Position numbers and translations under genes: made by a program | The notes under the pieces: model-generated | Told to the model about the DNA's origin: nothing | The model's input: the letters and a program-made list of their open reading frames with translations, nothing else | Databases searched by the model: none | NCBI GenBank assembly: GCA_048268485.1 | Contig: JBLWVL010000014.1 | Coordinates: 20,460-84,459 of the forward strand | Direction of reading: 5' to 3' | DNA from: Oceanospirillum sp048268485 | Lineage (GTDB): Bacteria > Pseudomonadota > Gammaproteobacteria > Pseudomonadales > Halomonadaceae | Length of the DNA: 64,000 bases | Shown here: one piece after another, positions 59,841 through 64,000 of the stretch | Layout: the number at the start of each line of letters is the position of its first letter | Position numbering within the stretch: position 1 is the first letter of the stretch

Positions 59841-62444
59841 ATGAATACTCAATACCGAAAAAAACTTACCGGCACCTCGCTGGACTATTTTGATACCCGT
59901 GAAGCGATTGATGCTATTAAGCCGGGTGCTTATGCCACACTACCTTATACATCCCGGGTCTTAGCAGAACAGTTGGTGCGTCGCTGTGAGCCTGAAGCCC
60001 TGACCGACTCTCTGAAGCAATTAATCGAACGTAAACAAGACTTGGATTTCCCATGGTACCCCGCCCGTGTGGTTTGCCATGACATTCTTGGTCAAACCGC
60101 ACTGGTTGACCTTGCCGGACTGCGTGATGCGATTGCTGATCAAGGTGGTGATCCTTCAAAAGTAAATCCAGTAGTTCCCACTCAGCTGATTGTTGATCAC
60201 TCACTGGCGGTTGAAGCGCCGGGTTTCGACCCTGATGCCTTTGAGAAAAACCGTGCCATTGAAGATCGTCGTAACGATGACCGATTCCACTTTATTGAAT
60301 GGTGTAAGACTGCCTTTGATAATGTCGATGTGATTCCTGCCGGTAATGGCATCATGCACCAAATCAACCTGGAGAAGATGTCTCCGGTCGTTCAGGCCCG
60401 TGATGGTGTTGCTTTCCCTGATACTTGTGTCGGTACAGACAGTCATACGCCCCATGTTGATGCGTTAGGCGTTATCGCTATTGGTGTCGGTGGGTTAGAA
60501 GCTGAAACCGTTATGCTTGGTCGTCCATCCATGATGCGCCTGCCAGACATCATCGGTGTTAAGTTAACGGGTAAACGTCAGCCAGGTATCACCGCTACGG
60601 ATATCGTACTAGCCATTACTGAGTTTCTGCGTAACGAAAAAGTCGTATCTTCTTATCTGGAATTCTTCGGCGAAGGTGCCAAAGATCTTACGATTGGTGA
60701 CCGTGCGACGATCTCCAATATGACACCAGAGTTTGGTGCGTCTGCGGGTATGTTCTATATCGATGAGCAGACCATTGACTACTTGAAGTTAACCGGCCGT
60801 GAACCTGAACAAGTTGCTTTGGTTGAGCAATATGCCAAAGAAACCGGCCTATGGGCGGATGACTTGGTTGATGCTGAATATGGCCGGGTGTTGGAATTTG
60901 ACTTGTCGACTGTCTGTCGTAATATGGCCGGCCCTTCCAACCCGCACCGTCGTTTGCCAACCACTGATCTGGAATCTCGCGGTATTGCAGGTCATCTGGA
61001 TGAAGCGCTTGCAGAAGAAGCCGAAGGCTTGATGCCGGACGGTGCCGTTATCATTGCGGCGATCACCTCCTGTACGAATACCTCTAACCCTCGCAACGTG
61101 GTGGCGGCTGGTTTAATTGCCCGTCGCGCTAATGAGCTGGGCTTAGTACGTAAGCCTTGGGTTAAGACCTCCTTTGCGCCGGGTTCAAAAGTTGCAAAAC
61201 TGTATCTGGAAGAAGCGGGCTTACTGTCTGAGATGGAAAAACTGGGCTTCGGTATCGTCGGTTATGCCTGCACAACCTGTAACGGCATGAGTGGTGCGCT
61301 TGATCCTAAGATTCAGCAAGAGATTATTGATCGTGATCTTTATGCTACGGCGGTCCTGTCCGGCAACCGTAACTTCGATGGTCGTATCCATCCTTACGCG
61401 AAACAAGCGTTCCTGGCATCCCCTCCATTGGTTGTTGCTTATGCCATTGCCGGTACCATTCGCTTTGATATCGAAAAAGATGTCTTGGGCACCGATAAAG
61501 AAGGCAACCCGATCACGCTGAAAGATATTTGGCCAAGTGATGAAGAGATCGATGCGATTGTGGCGAGCAGCGTTAAACCTGAACAGTTTAAACAGGTTTA
61601 TATCCCGATGTTTGATCTAGGAGCCGTGGAAAAATCGATCAGTCCATTGTATGACTGGCGTCCACAGACGACTTATATTCGTCGTCCTCCTTATTGGGAA
61701 GGTGCCCTGGCGGGTGAGCGTACCATGAAAGGTATGGTGCCATTGGCGGTGTTGGGTGACAACATCACTACAGATCACCTGTCGCCATCGAACGCGATTC
61801 AGGCTTCCAGTGCGGCCGGTGAATATTGCGCCAAAATGGGCTTACCGGAAGAGGATTTCAACTCCTATGCGACGCACCGGGGCGATCACCTCACCGCACA
61901 GCGAGCCACTTTTGCTAACCCTAAATTGCTAAACGAAATGTGTCGCGATGAAAACGGTGAAGTGAAACAGGGGTCTTTGACACGTATCGAGCCAGAAGGC
62001 ACTGAAAGCCGCATGTGGGAAGCGATTGAAACCTATATGGAACGTAAGCAGCCGCTGATCATTATTGCTGGCGCTGATTACGGTCAAGGTTCCTCCCGTG
62101 ACTGGGCGGCCAAAGGGGTTCGTCTGGCGGGCGTTGAAACCATCGTTGCTGAAGGTTTTGAGCGTATTCACCGTACCAATCTGGTTGGCATGGGTGTGTT
62201 GCCACTGGAATTTAAAGCCGGTGATAACCGCAATACTTACGGCATTGATGGTACTGAAACCTATGATGTTGTTGGCGAGATCAGCCCACGCTGTGATCTG
62301 ACCGTGGTGATGACACGTCGCAATGGCGAAGTGGTTGAGATTCCGGTGACTTGCCGTTTAGATACTGCTGAAGAGGTTCATGTTTACGGTGCAGGTGGTG
62401 TGCTGCAACGTTTCGCGCAGGATTTCTTAGAAGCTAACGCTTAA
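59841..62444 (+). CDS. acnD: Fe-S dependent 2-methylcitrate dehydratase AcnD
   Basis: An 867-residue aconitase-superfamily enzyme dehydrating 2-methylcitrate to 2-methylaconitate (trans isomer). It starts MNTQYRKKLTGTSLDYFDTREAIDAIKPGAY. Fe-S ligands are at SCTNTSNPR and CTTCNGMSG; nucleotide-like GTDSHTPHVDALGVIAIGVGG and C-terminal swivel GSSRDWAAKGVRLAG are typical. AcnD requires PrpF, encoded next, unlike the PrpD route. The ATG at 59841 was chosen by family N-terminus; a longer frame from 59808 adds 11 residues. Confidence 0.95.
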   Translation: MNTQYRKKLTGTSLDYFDTREAIDAIKPGAYATLPYTSRVLAEQLVRRCEPEALTDSLKQLIERKQDLDFPWYPARVVCHDILGQTALVDLAGLRDAIADQGGDPSKVNPVVPTQLIVDHSLAVEAPGFDPDAFEKNRAIEDRRNDDRFHFIEWCKTAFDNVDVIPAGNGIMHQINLEKMSPVVQARDGVAFPDTCVGTDSHTPHVDALGVIAIGVGGLEAETVMLGRPSMMRLPDIIGVKLTGKRQPGITATDIVLAITEFLRNEKVVSSYLEFFGEGAKDLTIGDRATISNMTPEFGASAGMFYIDEQTIDYLKLTGREPEQVALVEQYAKETGLWADDLVDAEYGRVLEFDLSTVCRNMAGPSNPHRRLPTTDLESRGIAGHLDEALAEEAEGLMPDGAVIIAAITSCTNTSNPRNVVAAGLIARRANELGLVRKPWVKTSFAPGSKVAKLYLEEAGLLSEMEKLGFGIVGYACTTCNGMSGALDPKIQQEIIDRDLYATAVLSGNRNFDGRIHPYAKQAFLASPPLVVAYAIAGTIRFDIEKDVLGTDKEGNPITLKDIWPSDEEIDAIVASSVKPEQFKQVYIPMFDLGAVEKSISPLYDWRPQTTYIRRPPYWEGALAGERTMKGMVPLAVLGDNITTDHLSPSNAIQASSAAGEYCAKMGLPEEDFNSYATHRGDHLTAQRATFANPKLLNEMCRDENGEVKQGSLTRIEPEGTESRMWEAIETYMERKQPLIIIAGADYGQGSSRDWAAKGVRLAGVETIVAEGFERIHRTNLVGMGVLPLEFKAGDNRNTYGIDGTETYDVVGEISPRCDLTVVMTRRNGEVVEIPVTCRLDTAEEVHVYGAGGVLQRFAQDFLEANA

Positions 62445-62458
62445 TCTGAGCGGGTTAT

Positions 62459-62493
62459 GCTGGGGCGGGTTAGGTGATCTGACTTGCCCCAGC
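62459..62493 (+). terminator. Stem-loop between acnD and prpF
   Basis: GCTGGGGC and GCCCCAGC pair around a 19-base loop, followed by TATTTTGAT. It is probably a weak terminator or mRNA hairpin, because prpF must also be expressed. Confidence 0.55.
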
Positions 62494-62631
62494 TATTTTG
62501 ATAAAGAGAGATTTCTTAATAAGTTGATTGACGTATACCCACTACCGCGATGCGCTTATTAAGCATTTTCTGAACATTTCTGAATAGGAGTGCCACCTAT
62601 AGATGGTGCTCAGAGACACAGGAACCGAGCC

Positions 62632-63813
62632 ATGACATTTGTACCCCAAATTAAAATCCCTGCCACCTATATCCGTGGTGGCACCAGTAAGGGTGTTTTT
62701 TTTCGTCGTCAGGATCTTCCAGTTGCGGCTCAGGAGCCGGGAGAGGCACGTGATAAAATTCTTCAGCGTGTGATCGGTAGTCCTGATCCTTACGGTCAGC
62801 AGATTGATGGTATGGGTGGTGCAACGTCCAGTACGTCCAAAACCGTTATTCTGGATAAAAGCACTCAACCGGATCACGATGTTGATTATCTGTTTGGTCA
62901 GGTCGCTATTGATAAAGCTTTTGTCGATTGGTCTGGTAACTGCGGTAATCTTACGGCGGCGGTAGGTGCTTTTGCCATCGCTGGTGGCTTGGTGGATACG
63001 GATCGAATTCCGGAAAATGGTACCTGTACCGTTCGTATCTGGCAGAAGAATATTCAGAAAACCATCATCGCTCATGTGCCAATCACCAATGGTGAAGTAC
63101 AGGAAACCGGTGACTTTGAACTGGATGGCGTCACTTTTCCTGCTGCGGAAGTTGTGGTTGAGTTTATGGACCCGGCTGATGGTGAAGGATCTATGTTCCC
63201 GACAGGCAATCTGGTGGATGACCTGGAAGTGCCGGGTATCGGTACCTTCAAAGCCACCATGATCAGTGCCGGAATTCCGACGATATTCCTGAATGCGGAA
63301 GAGATCGGTTACAAGGGCACTGAGCTGCAAAAAGATATTAATGGTAATGCCGAAGCGCTGTCCCGATTTGAAACAATTCGGGCTTATGGTGCGGTCAAGA
63401 TGGGCTTGATCAAGGATGTTTCTGAGGCTGCAGCGCGTCAGCATACGCCAAAAGTGGCTTTTGTAACCCCTGCAACAGACTACACGGCATCCAGTGGGAA
63501 GGAGATTAAAGCCTCTGATATTGATGTCTGTGTACGTGCGCTATCAATGGGTAAGCTACACCATGCCATGATGGGTACTGCATCTGTGGCTATTGCAACA
63601 GCAGCAGCGGTTCCGGGGACAGTAGTGAACCTTGCGGCGGGTGGTGGTGAACGCGAAGCGGTTACCTTTGGCCATCCATCCGGTACATTGCGTGTTGGCG
63701 CAGCGGCAGAGCAGTTGGCGAATGGGGATTGGCGTGCGAAAAAAGCAGTCATGAGCCGTAGCGCCCGAGTCTTAATGGAAGGTTTTGTCCGTATTCCGGG
63801 TGATACATTCTAA
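62632..63813 (+). CDS. prpF: 2-methylaconitate cis-trans isomerase PrpF
   Basis: A 393-residue diaminopimelate-epimerase-fold enzyme. It has KIPATYIRGGTSKGVFFRRQDLP (with the family's active-site serine in GGTSKGV), DGMGGATSSTSKTVIL, DWSGNCGNLTAAVGAFAI (Cys/Asn loop), and the closing HPSGTLRVGA, matching PrpF. It isomerises trans-2-methylaconitate from AcnD to the cis form for hydration (by AcnB, outside the window). CAGGAA precedes the ATG at 62632. Last gene of the operon. Confidence 0.94.
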   Translation: MTFVPQIKIPATYIRGGTSKGVFFRRQDLPVAAQEPGEARDKILQRVIGSPDPYGQQIDGMGGATSSTSKTVILDKSTQPDHDVDYLFGQVAIDKAFVDWSGNCGNLTAAVGAFAIAGGLVDTDRIPENGTCTVRIWQKNIQKTIIAHVPITNGEVQETGDFELDGVTFPAAEVVVEFMDPADGEGSMFPTGNLVDDLEVPGIGTFKATMISAGIPTIFLNAEEIGYKGTELQKDINGNAEALSRFETIRAYGAVKMGLIKDVSEAAARQHTPKVAFVTPATDYTASSGKEIKASDIDVCVRALSMGKLHHAMMGTASVAIATAAAVPGTVVNLAAGGGEREAVTFGHPSGTLRVGAAAEQLANGDWRAKKAVMSRSARVLMEGFVRIPGDTF

Positions 63814-63847
63814 CGAGTCATCGCGCTGTCCAATTATGTATTGTAAA

Positions 63848-63882
63848 CCCTGCCCTTTGATCAGGAAGGGCGGGGCTTTTTG
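63848..63882 (+). terminator. Rho-independent terminator of the prp operon
   Basis: CCCTGCCCTT and AAGGGCGGGG (one wobble) flank an eight-base loop, followed by CTTTTTGC, 34 bases after prpF. Confidence 0.88.
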
Positions 63883-63933
63883 CTTCTCGGTTTAAGCCAG
63901 TTTTATTAATTTGTAATTAATTTACAAAAGGGG

Positions 63934-63961
63934 TTGCGCTGTCCCGTTTTGTGCGTATAAT
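63934..63961 (+). promoter_or_regulatory. Strong sigma-70 promoter facing out of the window
   Basis: -35 TTGCGC (63934-63939), 16-bp spacer, perfect -10 TATAAT (63956-63961), then the GC-rich TTCGCCCTCG. The AT-rich block just upstream (63900-63930) resembles an UP element. This looks like a stable-RNA (tRNA or rRNA) promoter; the product lies beyond 64000. Confidence 0.75.
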
Positions 63962-64000
63962 TCGCCCTCGTTGTCACGGAGCAAGTCTTCAGGCAGCGGT

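Noticed and set aside
1..64000. CRISPR arrays, insertion sequences, integrases, prophage genes, tRNA or rRNA genes
   Set aside because: Looked for repeats with spacers, transposase motifs, terminal inverted repeats and tRNA-like cloverleaf ends on both strands; none was convincing. The short tandem repeats found have no spacers.

Overview
The window reads as a contiguous stretch of chromosome from a marine-type gammaproteobacterium, most likely of the Oceanospirillales (Marinobacterium/Neptunomonas/Amphritea-like). This placement is inferred from protein flavour and gene repertoire: E. coli-like RibE, SodB, MetE and HtpG alongside AapJQMP, a PrpB-PrpC-AcnD-PrpF propionate pathway, ThrH, an APS-type CysH and a type I sulfide:quinone oxidoreductase. 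Base composition looks even throughout. I see no insertion sequence, prophage, integrase, CRISPR array, rRNA or tRNA gene. Most of the window is core metabolism, and the unusual content lies in regulatory sites, small proteins and one broken gene.

Layout. 1-4.2 kb: two chemoreceptors on the minus strand around a stand-alone Lon substrate-binding-domain protein, with short tandem repeats in the gaps. 4.2-8.8 kb: a Lon-family AAA+ protease, two small conserved proteins, a 605-bp gap with an orphan minus-strand terminator (candidate small RNA), and a DsbA-fold isomerase. 8.9-12.9 kb: riboflavin synthase, a purine permease, apt, and ribB behind an FMN riboswitch. 12.9-18.9 kb: metR/metE, a DinB-fold protein, ung and ygfZ. 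19.2-23.3 kb: a copper-handling cluster (membrane protein, cytochrome c lipoprotein, MerR-type promoter, copZ, copA, 28-residue membrane peptide). 23.4-28.6 kb: sulfide:quinone oxidoreductase, periplasmic MsrA, a hybrid histidine kinase with a cysteine-free sulfite-oxidase-fold partner, and sodB.

28.9-39.7 kb: a membrane-anchored coiled-coil protein, two tandem hotdog thioesterases, htpG with a heat-shock promoter, a chemoreceptor gene split by an in-frame TGA, DUF454, a small cysteine-symmetric secreted protein, an RluA-type synthase, a GNAT and another chemoreceptor. 39.9-45.3 kb: a SulP transporter and tRNA modification (truC, tcdA), then a methionine-salvage pair (YbdL-like aminotransferase overlapping a YafV-like amidase). 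45.4-50.1 kb: aapJQMP amino-acid ABC transporter preceded by a sigma-54 promoter and NtrC-like sites. 50.2-53.9 kb: sulfur genes (TauE-type exporter, cysB, cysH) and thrH. 54-64 kb: pabB, an alpha/beta hydrolase, the prpR-prpB-prpC-acnD-prpF 2-methylcitrate operon with repeated GntR operators, and at the edge a strong promoter that probably drives a stable RNA beyond the window.

Working together: copper export and periplasmic redox genes adjoin sulfide oxidation and oxidant repair (MsrA, SodB), a block for coping with reactive sulfur, metals and oxygen. The aap and prp operons supply amino-acid uptake and propionyl-CoA disposal. At least four chemoreceptors, one of them broken, point to a motile heterotroph.
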